Shown: positions 44,597-54,907 of the stretch, in pieces
How positions within the stretch are numbered: position 1 is the first letter of the stretch
How the letters are laid out: each line of letters opens with the position of its first letter
Assembly (NCBI GenBank): GCA_036005185.1
Contig: DASYQS010000061.1
Span: forward strand, 1-64,000
Source of the DNA: VBAU01 sp036005185
GTDB taxonomy: Bacteria; Bacteroidota; Bacteroidia; Chitinophagales; Chitinophagaceae
Direction: 5' to 3'
DNA: 64,000 nucleotides
The notes under the pieces: generated by a model
Database searches by the model: none
Told to the model about the DNA's origin: nothing
What the model saw: only the letters and a program-made list of their open reading frames with translations
Made by a program: the position numbers and the translations under genes

Positions 44597-45553
44597 TCAT
44601 TCAACTAAAATATAAGGTTTAATTTTCGCGAAGACCTCTTCGGTTATAAGTGTAATTTTTTTTAAGTCGTTCTGAGAAGAAAAAGTGCCGTGCTGATTTC
44701 TGTATTCAACAATGGCATTTGCTAAATTCCATTTTATATAGGGATGTAATTTCATTTCATCCTTTGTTGCTGTATTGATATTGATTTTTTTAACAGAAGC
44801 ATTTTCAAGTTTTAGAAAAGGTTTTATTTTTTGGAAACTGGAATCAGATAAACCATAAGTTTCGCCGATCTGGTCAATTGAATAAAATCCTCCCAATTTT
44901 TCCCTGAAATTTATAATTCTTAAGGCCAATTTACTTCCAATACCGGGTAGGGCGATAAAAGCGGATGTATCAGCATTATTAATATCAACTAAACTGTATT
45001 TTGAATTATTGTTTGAAAGTTGTTCCCTTTTAAAACCGGGTTTAATATAATCGCTATTTAATCCTTTTGGTGTTTCTATTTTAATATATGATTCTAGCCT
45101 TTGGTATTCATTTGCATGAATGCCATAAATTTTTTTCAGGTCTTCGGGTTTGAAAAAATGCCCACCTTTATTTAGATAGTTTTGAATAATAGTAATTGTT
45201 TTTTCACGCAAGCCTAATCTCTTCCATCCATCAAAGGTCAAAGTATTTGGATCAAAATAAAATAGCTCGCCTTTCAGTTTATTGGAATGTTGATCGGTAG
45301 TTTTAGCATAAACAAATTCATTTATATTTTCCTCATTTTGATTAGTATTTGTTTCTAAACTGGTTTCTTTATGCTCTAACTTCTTCGCGGCAGTGATCCA
45401 ACTTGTGTCGATGGGTAGCGTTCTAGATTTTCCTGAAGCAATGACTTTAGGAAATATCCATATGACTACAATAACAACTACTATAATTAGTAAACCAATC
45501 CTTTCTTTGCGAGTAAAAGTGAAATAGTCATTCAAAAACTCTTTCCATTTCAT
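44597..45553 (-). CDS. Helix-hairpin-helix protein with N-terminal membrane anchor (ComEA-like)
   Basis: A 318-residue protein with one membrane helix (ERIGLLIIVVVIVVIWIFP, about 17-35) and three helix-hairpin-helix units. The first two are around FDGWKRLGLREKTITIIQNY and NNADTSAFIALPGIGSKLAL (the latter the classical HhH), the third around ININTATKDEMKLHPYIKWN. HhH units bind DNA or proteins without sequence preference. It resembles ComEA-like DNA-binding proteins that act in natural competence, but ComEA is normally shorter, so the role is uncertain. It diverges from rpoB. Confidence 0.8.
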   Translation of the reverse strand: MKWKEFLNDYFTFTRKERIGLLIIVVVIVVIWIFPKVIASGKSRTLPIDTSWITAAKKLEHKETSLETNTNQNEENINEFVYAKTTDQHSNKLKGELFYFDPNTLTFDGWKRLGLREKTITIIQNYLNKGGHFFKPEDLKKIYGIHANEYQRLESYIKIETPKGLNSDYIKPGFKREQLSNNNSKYSLVDINNADTSAFIALPGIGSKLALRIINFREKLGGFYSIDQIGETYGLSDSSFQKIKPFLKLENASVKKININTATKDEMKLHPYIKWNLANAIVEYRNQHGTFSSQNDLKKITLITEEVFAKIKPYILVE

Positions 45554-45645
45554 AAATAAGGTTTTGTTAAAGCTACATTCAATTTTGACTTTTGAAAATG
45601 GACGCTTAGTGGTATTATGGCTTAATGTTTGTTGCCAAACTTTTC

Positions 45646-45675
45646 TTGTTTGTAAGGGTTTATTCCTTACCTTTG
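45646..45675 (+). promoter_or_regulatory. Promoter of rpoBC
   Basis: TTG at 45646-45648 and TACCTTTG at 45668-45675, 19 bases apart, fit the Bacteroidota -33/-7 pattern. The rpoB ATG is 144 bases downstream, leaving a long leader. Confidence 0.55.
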
Positions 45676-45740
45676 CGTTCCTTTAATTTGGCCAAATACA
45701 TTTTGACGTTACAAATCATGATTAAATAGTTGATTTTCAA

Positions 45741-45769
45741 AGGCTTTTTTCCATAGGTGAAAAAAGCCT
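45741..45769 (+). promoter_or_regulatory. Leader stem-loop upstream of rpoB
   Basis: AGGCTTTTTTC at 45741-45751 and GAAAAAAGCCT at 45759-45769 form a perfect 11-base stem around CATAGGT. It is in the predicted leader, 50 bases before the rpoB ATG. The T run is in the ascending arm rather than after the stem, so it is not a normal terminator; an attenuator or mRNA-stability element is possible. Confidence 0.6.
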
Positions 45770-45819
45770 AAAGTGATTTCTGCGTCATTGACTCTTTAAA
45801 AAACCGGTTTTTTTAGCCT

Positions 45820-48800
45820 ATGTCTTCAACAAAATTGAATCACAGGATTGACTTTGGTAAAATCAAGCATCTTGCTGACGCACCCGACCTACTGGATATT
45901 CAGATTCAATCCTTTAAGGATTTTTTCCAGTTAGAAACTACACCCGATAAGAGAAACATAGAAGGGTTGTTCCGTGTATTTCGAGAGAATTTTCCAATCA
46001 CTGATACGCGTAACATTTTCGTGCTGGAATTTTTGGATTACTTCATTGATCCTCCCCGCTACACTATTGAGGAATGTATGGAGCGTGGATTAACTTATGC
46101 TGTTCCGCTCAAAGCAAAACTTCGCTTAAGCTGTAACGATGAAGAACACGTGGATTTTCAAACCATAGTTCAGGATGTGTTTCTTGGAAATATTCCTTAC
46201 ATGACTCCAAGAGGCACGTTTGTGATCAATGGTGCTGAACGTGTTGTAGTTTCTCAGTTGCATCGTTCACCAGGTGTATTCTTTGGACAGTCTATCCATC
46301 CTAATGGAACAAAGATTTACTCAGCTAGAGTAATTCCTTTCAAGGGTGCATGGATGGAGTTTGCGACCGATATAAACAATGTAATGTATGCTTACATCGA
46401 TCGTAAGAAAAAATTCCCCGTAACTACTTTGCTGCGTGCTATTGGTTATGAAACCGATAAAGATATTCTGGAATTATTCGGAATGGCTGATGAAGTGAAG
46501 GGAGATAAAAAAGCTTTACAAAAATATGTGGGTCGTCGTCTTGCTGCTCGTGTGTTAAGAAGCTGGGTAGAAGATTTCGTTGATGAAGATACCGGTGAGG
46601 TAGTATCTATTGAAAGAAATGAAGTAGTACTTGAGCGTGATTCCATTCTTGATCAGGAAGCGATTGATATGATCGTGGATATGGATGTAAAAAGTGTCTT
46701 CATTCAGAAAGAAGATGTGGGTGGTGATTATGCAATTATATATAACACCTTAAATAAAGACACTTCGAATAGTGAGCTCGAAGCTGTTCAACATATCTAT
46801 CGCCAGCTCCGTGGTGCTGATGCTCCGGATAACGAAACGGCAAGAGGAATCATTGATAAATTATTCTTCAGCGACAAGCGATACGACTTGGGAGAAGTTG
46901 GTAGATATAAGATCAACAGAAAACTTGGTCTTAACTCTCCGCTCGAACAAAAGACATTAACAAAAGAAGATATTATCGAGATCATCAAATATCTGGTTCG
47001 TTTAACCAATGGCAAAGCAGAAATTGATGATATTGATCATTTAAGCAATCGCCGCGTACGTACTGTGGGCGAACAATTGTATGCTCAGTTTGGTGTAGGT
47101 CTTGCTCGTATGGCAAGAACGATCCGCGAACGGATGAACGTGCGTGATAATGAGGTGTTCACGCCGGTTGACTTGATCAATGCCAGAACACTTTCATCTG
47201 TGATCAACTCCTTTTTTGGAACATCCCAGTTATCTCAATTTTTGGATCAAACGAATCCTTTATCGGAGATCACTCACAAACGTCGTATCTCGGCACTCGG
47301 TCCCGGGGGTTTAAGCCGTGAGAGAGCAGGCTTTGAGGTTCGTGATGTTCATTATTCTCACTATGGCCGCTTGTGTACCATTGAAACTCCGGAAGGACCC
47401 AACATCGGCTTGATCTCCACACTTTGTGTTCATGCTAAGATCAACGAGATGGGCTTTATTGAAACTCCTTACCGCAAAGTTGAGAATGGCAAGGTGAACA
47501 TGAAGCAGTTGACTTTTTTGAGTGCAGAAGAAGAAGATACGGCTAAAATTGCTCAGGCAAACTCACCACTTGATGACAGTGGAAATTTTGTTGAAGAGAA
47601 AGTTGTGAGCCGCGAGACAGGTGATTTTCCAATTCTTGATAAAACAGATGTGGAGTTTATGGATGTGGCACCAAACCAGATCGTTGGTTTGAGCGCTTCA
47701 TTAATCCCTTTCCTTGAACATGATGATGCCAATCGTGCATTGATGGGATCAAACATGCAACGTCAGGCTGTTCCATTGATCCGCCCCGATGTGCCGATTG
47801 TAGGAACCGGTTTGGAAGGAAAAGCTGCACGTGATGCAAGGATTCAGATCCATGCCGAAGGAACCGGAGTAGTAGAGTATGTTGATGCCAATGAAATTCA
47901 TGTTCGTTATAATAGAAACGAAACGCAAAAACTGGTAAGCTTTGAAGATGATCTAAAAGTTTACAGACTTACGAAGTTTATTAAAACCAATCAGGAAACT
48001 GCCATTAACCTGAAGCCTGCTGTTAAAAAAGGACAACAGGTAAAAGAAGGAGATTTTCTGACGGAAGGTTATGCAGTACAAGGCGGAGAACTGGCGCTGG
48101 GAAAAAATCTTCGTGTTGCCTTCATGCCTTGGAAAGGTTACAACTTCGAAGATGCTATTGTGATCAGCGAAAAAGTGGTGAAAGAAGATCTGTTTACTTC
48201 TGTTCATATTTCCGAATATGAACTGGAAGTTCGTGATACAAAGTTGGGTGAGGAGGAATTGACTCCAGATATTCCTAACGTTTCTGAAGAAGCAACAAAA
48301 GATCTTGATGAGAATGGAATCATTCGTATTGGAGCACAGATCAAGGAAGGCGACATTATTATCGGAAAGATCACACCGAAAGGTGAAAGCGATCCTACAC
48401 CAGAAGAAAAATTATTGCGTGCCATTTTTGGTGATAAGGCCGGCGACGCAAAAGATGCTTCTTTGAAGGCACCTAATGGTGTGGAAGGTGTTGTGATTAG
48501 CAAAAAACTATTCCAAAGGGCCAAGAAAGACAAAAATGCAAAGGTGAGAGAGAAAGCAGCCTTAGAAAAACTCGAAAAATTACACGAGAAAAATGAGGCC
48601 GACCTGATGGAAGTATTGCTTGAAAAATTACAAGTTCTATTGAGGGATCATGCATCAGCAGGAGTGAGTAACAATTTTGGTGAAGTGCTGATTGGGAAAG
48701 GTGCAAGATTCACCGCAAAAAATCTTGCTGGCATCGACTATCAGAATGTAAATCCTTTGGGTTGGACCGGTGATAAAAAAATAGACGATCAGATCAACGT

Positions 48801-49623
48801 TCTGTTGCACAACTTTAATATTAAGTACAACGAAGAATTAGGAAGATACAAAAGAGAAAAATTCAACATCTCCATTGGTGACGAATTACCAGCAGGTGTG
48901 CTGAAACTTGCAAAAGTTTATTTAGCAGTGAAGCGCAAATTGAAAGTGGGAGATAAAATGGCTGGTCGTCACGGTAATAAAGGTATCGTTGCGAAAATTG
49001 TTCGTGAGGAAGACATGCCATTTCTTGAAGATGGAAGCCCGGTTGATATTGTTCTTAATCCTCTTGGAGTGCCAAGCCGTATGAACCTAGGACAAATTTA
49101 TGAAACTGTTCTTGGCTGGACGGGTCAAAAACTTGGGGTGAAATTCTCAACACCAATTTTTGATGGAGCTAGCGTTGATGAAATTGCAGATTATTGTCAG
49201 CAAGCGGGAATTCCAAGATATGGGCATACTTATTTGTATGACGGTGAAACTGGTGAACGTTTTCATCAGAAAGCTACAGTTGGCGTTATCTATATGATCA
49301 AGCTCCATCACATGGTGGATGATAAGATGCATGCCCGTTCAATCGGACCTTACAGCTTGATTACTCAGCAACCTCTTGGTGGTAAGGCCCAATTCGGTGG
49401 TCAACGCTTTGGTGAAATGGAAGTATGGGCATTGGAAGCGTATGGTGCATCGAACATACTTCAGGAATTGCTCACTATTAAATCAGACGATATCATTGGT
49501 CGTGCAAAGACTTATGAAAGCATTGTAAAAGGTGACAATGTTCCAAGAGCAGGCATCCCTGAATCATTCAACGTGTTGGTGCATGAGCTGCGTGGGTTAG
49601 GTCTTGATCTTAAGTTTGAATAA
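45820..49623 (+). CDS. rpoB: RNA polymerase beta subunit
   Basis: RpoB forms the catalytic half of RNA polymerase with RpoC. The 1267-residue protein is full length for Bacteroidota. The rifampicin region is SQLSQFLDQTNPLSEITHKR with Asp476, His486 and Ser491 at the places where E. coli has D516, H526 and S531, so no common resistance change is present. Other signatures are CTIETPEGPNIGL, EDAIVISEKVVKEDLFTSVH, GRHGNKGIV and the C-terminal GGKAQFGGQRFGEMEVWALE. The usual upstream rplJ-rplL genes are absent: a ComEA-like gene lies upstream on the other strand. rpoC follows 146 bases later. Confidence 0.98.
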   Translation: MSSTKLNHRIDFGKIKHLADAPDLLDIQIQSFKDFFQLETTPDKRNIEGLFRVFRENFPITDTRNIFVLEFLDYFIDPPRYTIEECMERGLTYAVPLKAKLRLSCNDEEHVDFQTIVQDVFLGNIPYMTPRGTFVINGAERVVVSQLHRSPGVFFGQSIHPNGTKIYSARVIPFKGAWMEFATDINNVMYAYIDRKKKFPVTTLLRAIGYETDKDILELFGMADEVKGDKKALQKYVGRRLAARVLRSWVEDFVDEDTGEVVSIERNEVVLERDSILDQEAIDMIVDMDVKSVFIQKEDVGGDYAIIYNTLNKDTSNSELEAVQHIYRQLRGADAPDNETARGIIDKLFFSDKRYDLGEVGRYKINRKLGLNSPLEQKTLTKEDIIEIIKYLVRLTNGKAEIDDIDHLSNRRVRTVGEQLYAQFGVGLARMARTIRERMNVRDNEVFTPVDLINARTLSSVINSFFGTSQLSQFLDQTNPLSEITHKRRISALGPGGLSRERAGFEVRDVHYSHYGRLCTIETPEGPNIGLISTLCVHAKINEMGFIETPYRKVENGKVNMKQLTFLSAEEEDTAKIAQANSPLDDSGNFVEEKVVSRETGDFPILDKTDVEFMDVAPNQIVGLSASLIPFLEHDDANRALMGSNMQRQAVPLIRPDVPIVGTGLEGKAARDARIQIHAEGTGVVEYVDANEIHVRYNRNETQKLVSFEDDLKVYRLTKFIKTNQETAINLKPAVKKGQQVKEGDFLTEGYAVQGGELALGKNLRVAFMPWKGYNFEDAIVISEKVVKEDLFTSVHISEYELEVRDTKLGEEELTPDIPNVSEEATKDLDENGIIRIGAQIKEGDIIIGKITPKGESDPTPEEKLLRAIFGDKAGDAKDASLKAPNGVEGVVISKKLFQRAKKDKNAKVREKAALEKLEKLHEKNEADLMEVLLEKLQVLLRDHASAGVSNNFGEVLIGKGARFTAKNLAGIDYQNVNPLGWTGDKKIDDQINVLLHNFNIKYNEELGRYKREKFNISIGDELPAGVLKLAKVYLAVKRKLKVGDKMAGRHGNKGIVAKIVREEDMPFLEDGSPVDIVLNPLGVPSRMNLGQIYETVLGWTGQKLGVKFSTPIFDGASVDEIADYCQQAGIPRYGHTYLYDGETGERFHQKATVGVIYMIKLHHMVDDKMHARSIGPYSLITQQPLGGKAQFGGQRFGEMEVWALEAYGASNILQELLTIKSDDIIGRAKTYESIVKGDNVPRAGIPESFNVLVHELRGLGLDLKFE

Positions 49624-49769
49624 AAACAGAACCACAATTAAAGGATTCAAAGGGATTTTTTAGGAAATGAATTTAAATCCTGAGTGGTTAAAAAAATAAT
49701 TTTATGATGGTGGATAAAAGAATAATATCTTCTTAATCCATCCAAATCAAAAAAATCAAGGTTCTTTAT

Positions 49770-52700
49770 ATGGCAATCAAAAAAGAAAATCGCCCGAGAC
49801 CAACATTTTCTAAGATCACTATTGGTTTGGCTTCTCCTGATTCAATTCTTGAAAGAAGCTACGGTGAAGTGCTAAAGCCCGAAACCATTAACTATCGTAC
49901 TTACAAACCCGAACGTGATGGTTTGTTTTGCGAAAGAATTTTTGGGCCAGTAAAAGATTATGAATGTGCCTGCGGAAAATATAAACGTATTCGCTATAAA
50001 GGGATTGTGTGTGATCGTTGCGGCGTGGAGGTGACGGAGAAAAAAGTTCGCCGTGAAAGAATGGGACACATCAAACTGGTTGTTCCTGTTGTTCATATTT
50101 GGTATTTCAAATCGTTACCTAATAAAATTGGATACTTGTTGGGCATGAGCTCTAAGAAATTAGAGAGCATTGTTTATTATGAAAGATTTGTGGTGATCCA
50201 ATCAGGTCTTCGCGCTGATAAAGGTCAGAATTATGGCGACCTACTGACCGAAGAAGAATATCTGGAAATTCTGGAAACATTGCCAAAGGATAACCAGTAT
50301 TTGGCTGATGATGATCCTAATAAATTCATTGCTAAAATGGGCGCTGAAGCGGTTCATGATCTGCTGGCAAGAATTGACCTCGACCAGTTATCATTCGATC
50401 TGCGTAATGCCGCGGCCACAGAAACATCACAACAGCGCAAGGCCGATGCATTAAAGAGATTGAGCGTGGTAGAGGCTTTTCGTGATGCGAATTCAAGAAT
50501 TACAAACCGTCCTGAATGGATGGTCATGCAATATATTCCGGTTATTCCACCAGAGCTGCGTCCGTTAGTTCCATTGGATGGCGGTCGCTTTGCATCTTCT
50601 GATCTAAATGACTTATATCGCCGCGTTATCATTCGTAATAATCGGTTAAAAAGATTATTGGAGATCAAAGCTCCTGAAGTCATCCTTCGTAACGAAAAAC
50701 GTATGCTGCAGGAGGCCGTGGACAGCTTGTTTGATAACTCAAGAAAATCAAATGCAGTAAAAGCGGAAGGTGGCCGTGCATTAAAATCATTAAGTGATGT
50801 ATTGAAAGGCAAGCAAGGGCGCTTCCGTCAAAATCTATTGGGTAAGCGTGTTGATTATTCCGGCCGTTCAGTAATTGTAGTTGGTCCCGAATTAAAACTG
50901 CACGAATGTGGTTTGCCGAAAGATATGGCAGCTGAATTATTCAAACCATTTATCATTCGTAAATTAATTGAAAGAGGTATTGTAAAAACGGTGAAGTCTG
51001 CAAGAAAACTTGTTGACAAAAAAGAAGCAGTAATCTGGGATATTCTTGAAAATATTTTGAAAGGGCATCCGGTAATGCTTAATCGTGCCCCGACATTGCA
51101 CCGCTTATCGATCCAAGCTTTTCAGCCAAAATTGATCGAAGGTAAAGCCATACAATTGCATCCGCTAGTAACAACAGCCTTCAATGCCGACTTTGATGGT
51201 GACCAAATGGCCGTGCATGTTCCTTTGAGCAATGCCGCGGTGTTAGAAGCTCAGTTGCTGATGCTTTCTTCTCATAACATTTTGAATCCTCAGAATGGTA
51301 CACCTATCACCCTTCCCTCACAGGACATGGTATTGGGCTTATATTATATTACCAAGGGTAAAAAATCAACCGATTCAGAAAAAGTAAAAGGTGAGGCAAA
51401 GATTTTCTATTCTACGGAAGAAGTAATTATTGCTTATAACGAAGGAGTAGTAGATCTGCATGCTTGGATAAAAGTGAAAACTAATATTCGCAATGCAGAC
51501 GGCTTGCTCGAGCATAAATTAATTGAAACAACCGTCGGCCGTGTTATTTTTAATCAGAATGTTCCCAATGAAGTTGGTTTTGTAAATGCCTTATTAACTA
51601 AGAAAAATCTTCGCGAGATCATTGGCGATATTATCAAGATCACAAACATTCCAAAAACGGTGAAATTCCTTGACGATATTAAGCAGCTTGGTTTCCGCAC
51701 TGCCTTCCAAGGTGGTTTGTCATTCAACATCAACGACCTCATTATTCCTGAAATAAAAGAAGAGCTTTTAGAAAATGCGAAAGGTGAGGTTGATGAAGTG
51801 TGGGACAACTATAACATGGGTCTTATCACGAATAACGAACGTTACAACCAGATCGTTGATATTTGGAGTCGTGTGGATACAAGGATAACAGAAACATTGA
51901 TACGTGATTTGAGCAGCGATAAACAAGGGTTTAATTCTGTTTACATGATGCTTGACTCTGGTGCCCGTGGTTCTAAGCAGCAGATCAAACAGCTGGCTGG
52001 TATGAGAGGACTGATGGCCAAGCCAAGAAAATCTGGATCTACCGGTTCAGAGATCATTGAGAATCCTATTCTTTCCAACTTTAAAGGTGGATTGAATGTG
52101 TTGGATTATTTTATTTCTACACACGGTGCTCGTAAAGGTCTTGCAGATACGGCGTTAAAAACAGCGGATGCTGGTTATTTGACTCGTCGTTTGGTTGACG
52201 TGGCCCAGGATGTAGTTATAACAGAAGAAGATTGCGGTACGCTCCGCGGAATTGCAACAACCGCATTAAAGGATAATGAAGATATCATTGAGCCTTTGAG
52301 CGACAGGATTGAAGGCCGTACATCATTGCATGATGTATATGATCCCCAATCAGATGAATTGTTGGTTGCTGGTGGTGATGAGATTACTACTGAAATTGCA
52401 AAGAAAATAGAAGAAGCCGGAGTTGAAGTTGTTGAAATTCGTTCAGTGCTTACTTGTGAAAGCAAACGTGGTGTTTGTGTAAAATGTTATGGAAAAAATC
52501 TTGCTGCAGGCGCACTTGCACAAAAAGGTGATGCGGTAGGAATTATTGCGGCACAGTCAATCGGTGAGCCAGGTACTCAGTTAACTCTTCGTACATTCCA
52601 CGTGGGTGGTGTGGCTGGTTCTGCATCTGTTGAATCAACCTTACCTGCAAAATTTGATGGAACAATACAGTTCGATGGCTTACGTGCTGTGGTGACCGAG

Positions 52701-54062
52701 AATAATGAAGGAGAAAAAGTACAAACAGTTATTGGCCGCACAGGTGAAGTAAGGATCATTGATACAAAGAATGATCGTTTACTGATCACACATAACATTC
52801 CTTATGGTGCTACTCTCTTAGTAAAAGATGGACAGAAAGTAAATAAAGGTGAAGTGATCTGTACATGGGATCCGTTCAACAATGTAATTGTCGCTGAACT
52901 AAACGGAACAATAAAGTTCGAAAATGTGATCGAGGGAGTTACCTATCGGGAAGAAGCTGATGAACAAACCGGTCACCGCGAAAAAGTGGTTATTGAAACT
53001 CGTGATAAAACAAAGATCCCTTCTATTCTTGTTGAAGGAAAAGAAATTAAATCATATAACCTGCCAACAGGAAGTCATATTGTGATCGAAGAAACTGAGG
53101 AAGTAAAAGCAGGGCAAGTAATTGTAAAAATACCTCGGGTATTAGGAAAATTAAGAGATATTACGGGTGGTCTGCCTCGAGTAACAGAATTGTTTGAAGC
53201 AAGAAACCCTAGCAACCCTGCTATTGTTTCTGAAATTGATGGTGTAGTTACAATGGGTGCTGTAAAACGCGGTAACCGTGAGATCATCATCGAAGCAAAA
53301 GACGGCGTTACGAAAAAATATCTTGTTCCGCTAACTAGACAAATTCTTGCGCAGGATGGAGACTTTGTAAAAGCTGGTTCTGCATTGAGCGATGGGCAAA
53401 TTTCTCCTCAGGATATTCTTTCCATTCAAGGACCGTTTGCAGTGCAACAATATGTTGTAAATGAAATTCAGGAGGTATATCGTTTACAAGGTGTAAGGAT
53501 CAATGACAAGCATATTGAGGTGATCGTTCGTCAGATGATGCGTAAGGTAAGTATTGTTGACCCAGGCGATACTAAATTCCTCGAGGAAGATCTAACGGAT
53601 AAATTTGAATTTGTTGAAGAGAACGATTTTATCTTCGATAAGAAAGTGGTAACTGAGCCAGGTGAATCAGCTAAGCTGCGTGCTGGACAAATTGTAAGCT
53701 TGCGTGAGTTACGTGAAGAGAATTCTATTCTTCGTCGTAATGACAAAAAGCTCGTTGAATATCGCGATGCTAGTCCTGCTACATCTGCGCCTACATTGCT
53801 TGGTATCACAAAAGCATCATTGGGTACCCAGAGCTGGATTTCTGCAGCTTCCTTCCAAGAAACAACAAAAGTGCTAAGTGCTGCCGCTATTCAGGGTAAA
53901 GCCGATGAAATGCTTGGATTGAAAGAAAACGTGATCACAGGTCATCCGATACCGGCTGGTACAGGATTGCGTGAATTTGAAAATATGATCGTAGGCAGCA
54001 AGGAAGAGTACGAATTGCTGCAAACTACAAGAGAAGCAATGGCGTATGATGAGGAAGAATAA
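49770..54062 (+). CDS. rpoC: RNA polymerase beta-prime subunit
   Basis: RpoC carries the catalytic magnesium. The 1430-residue protein has the N-terminal zinc site in YECACGKYKRIRY and CDRCGVEVTE, the active-site motif NADFDGDQMAVH with Asp474, Asp476 and Asp478, and the second zinc site with Cys896, Cys903 and Cys906 plus an upstream Cys in EEDCGTLRG. A trigger-loop-type region is LTLRTFHVGG. It is intact and followed by a good terminator. Its 146-base distance from rpoB holds no obvious promoter, so the two are likely cotranscribed. Confidence 0.98.
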   Translation: MAIKKENRPRPTFSKITIGLASPDSILERSYGEVLKPETINYRTYKPERDGLFCERIFGPVKDYECACGKYKRIRYKGIVCDRCGVEVTEKKVRRERMGHIKLVVPVVHIWYFKSLPNKIGYLLGMSSKKLESIVYYERFVVIQSGLRADKGQNYGDLLTEEEYLEILETLPKDNQYLADDDPNKFIAKMGAEAVHDLLARIDLDQLSFDLRNAAATETSQQRKADALKRLSVVEAFRDANSRITNRPEWMVMQYIPVIPPELRPLVPLDGGRFASSDLNDLYRRVIIRNNRLKRLLEIKAPEVILRNEKRMLQEAVDSLFDNSRKSNAVKAEGGRALKSLSDVLKGKQGRFRQNLLGKRVDYSGRSVIVVGPELKLHECGLPKDMAAELFKPFIIRKLIERGIVKTVKSARKLVDKKEAVIWDILENILKGHPVMLNRAPTLHRLSIQAFQPKLIEGKAIQLHPLVTTAFNADFDGDQMAVHVPLSNAAVLEAQLLMLSSHNILNPQNGTPITLPSQDMVLGLYYITKGKKSTDSEKVKGEAKIFYSTEEVIIAYNEGVVDLHAWIKVKTNIRNADGLLEHKLIETTVGRVIFNQNVPNEVGFVNALLTKKNLREIIGDIIKITNIPKTVKFLDDIKQLGFRTAFQGGLSFNINDLIIPEIKEELLENAKGEVDEVWDNYNMGLITNNERYNQIVDIWSRVDTRITETLIRDLSSDKQGFNSVYMMLDSGARGSKQQIKQLAGMRGLMAKPRKSGSTGSEIIENPILSNFKGGLNVLDYFISTHGARKGLADTALKTADAGYLTRRLVDVAQDVVITEEDCGTLRGIATTALKDNEDIIEPLSDRIEGRTSLHDVYDPQSDELLVAGGDEITTEIAKKIEEAGVEVVEIRSVLTCESKRGVCVKCYGKNLAAGALAQKGDAVGIIAAQSIGEPGTQLTLRTFHVGGVAGSASVESTLPAKFDGTIQFDGLRAVVTENNEGEKVQTVIGRTGEVRIIDTKNDRLLITHNIPYGATLLVKDGQKVNKGEVICTWDPFNNVIVAELNGTIKFENVIEGVTYREEADEQTGHREKVVIETRDKTKIPSILVEGKEIKSYNLPTGSHIVIEETEEVKAGQVIVKIPRVLGKLRDITGGLPRVTELFEARNPSNPAIVSEIDGVVTMGAVKRGNREIIIEAKDGVTKKYLVPLTRQILAQDGDFVKAGSALSDGQISPQDILSIQGPFAVQQYVVNEIQEVYRLQGVRINDKHIEVIVRQMMRKVSIVDPGDTKFLEEDLTDKFEFVEENDFIFDKKVVTEPGESAKLRAGQIVSLRELREENSILRRNDKKLVEYRDASPATSAPTLLGITKASLGTQSWISAASFQETTKVLSAAAIQGKADEMLGLKENVITGHPIPAGTGLREFENMIVGSKEEYELLQTTREAMAYDEEE

Positions 54063-54095
54063 CCTTTGATTACATTGATTTAATTGATAATAGTG

Positions 54096-54124
54096 AAAGG
54101 AGTAGACGAAAACTACTCCTTTTG
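54096..54124 (+). terminator. Terminator of rpoBC
   Basis: AAAGGAGTAG at 54096-54105 pairs perfectly with CTACTCCTTT at 54113-54122 around ACGAAAA, ending in a short T tract. It lies 34 bases after the rpoC stop. Confidence 0.8.
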
Positions 54125-54199
54125 TATTCGTAATCATTTAATCTTTTAATCAGGGAAAATCAGCGGTTCGTTAACTGTTTCATAAAGTAAAGCAATGAT

Positions 54200-54207
54200 T
54201 ATATTTG
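54200..54207 (+). promoter_or_regulatory. -7 promoter box of the OmpH/Skp gene
   Basis: TATATTTG matches the -7 consensus and is 37 bases before the ATG. The expected -33 TTTG is not clear. Confidence 0.4.
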
Positions 54208-54244
54208 CCCGCTTAATCGTATTTATTTTGCAAAAAAAGGAAAG

Positions 54245-54874
54245 ATGAAAAATGGATTAGTTGTACTCAACCTCATATTGCTAATTGCTGTAGGAGTGTT
54301 GTTTTACCTGCATTTCGATTCAGGAAAAACGGGTACAACTGCTGGAAAAAGAGCGGAACCTAATGATTCAATGGATAGTGCCAGTTCGCCAACCAGTTGT
54401 AAGATCGCTTATTTCGAAATGGATTCAGTGGCAGCAAATTTTGAGATGGCAAAGGAAATGCAGAGTGAGCTTGGGAAAAAAGAAGATAGAATCAATGCAG
54501 AATTAGGTCGACTTCAAAATTTGTATCAGCAAAAATATATTCACCTTCAGCAAACCGGAGCTACAATGACCAACGCGCAGGTGGATGCTGCTAAAAATGA
54601 ATTGATGCAGTTAGAGCAAACCATAAAGACCACCAAGTCAAATATGGATCAGGATTATCAAAGCTATGGCGTGCAGAAGCAGCAAGAGATTCTCGCTATG
54701 ATCCGAAAGTTTTGCGCCGAGTACAACAAGGATAAAAAATTTGCGATCATTATTTCTAACGAACCAGGCTTGGTTTTTTATAAAGACAGCACACTTGACA
54801 TTACTCAGGATCTCTTAAAAGGGCTAAACGAAATGTATGTAAAAGAAAAAAAGAAGCCCAGTAAAAAAAATTAG
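54245..54874 (+). CDS. OmpH/Skp-family protein
   Basis: Skp-type chaperones carry outer-membrane proteins through the periplasm. The 209-residue protein has an N-terminal membrane segment (GLVVLNLILLIAVGVLFYLH), a linker, and then the OmpH core: KIAYFEMDSVAANFEMAKEM and a long coiled coil (ELGKKEDRINAELGRLQNLY) of about 80 residues, ending in FAIIISNEPGLVFYKDSTLD. The uncleaved-looking anchor may keep it tied to the inner membrane, unlike soluble Skp. Its own promoter and terminator make it a single-gene unit. Confidence 0.85.
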   Translation: MKNGLVVLNLILLIAVGVLFYLHFDSGKTGTTAGKRAEPNDSMDSASSPTSCKIAYFEMDSVAANFEMAKEMQSELGKKEDRINAELGRLQNLYQQKYIHLQQTGATMTNAQVDAAKNELMQLEQTIKTTKSNMDQDYQSYGVQKQQEILAMIRKFCAEYNKDKKFAIIISNEPGLVFYKDSTLDITQDLLKGLNEMYVKEKKKPSKKN

Positions 54875-54875
54875 C

Positions 54876-54907
54876 AAAAGCCCCCTGCACAGACAGAGGG
54901 CTTTTTT
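54876..54907 (+). terminator. Terminator after the OmpH/Skp gene
   Basis: AAAAGCCC at 54876-54883 pairs with GGGCTTTT at 54898-54905 with an inner CTG/CAG pair, followed by TT. It starts 2 bases after the stop. Confidence 0.82.

Noticed and set aside
50354..50812. A 152-codon frame antisense to rpoC
   Set aside because: Shadow frame of a highly conserved gene.
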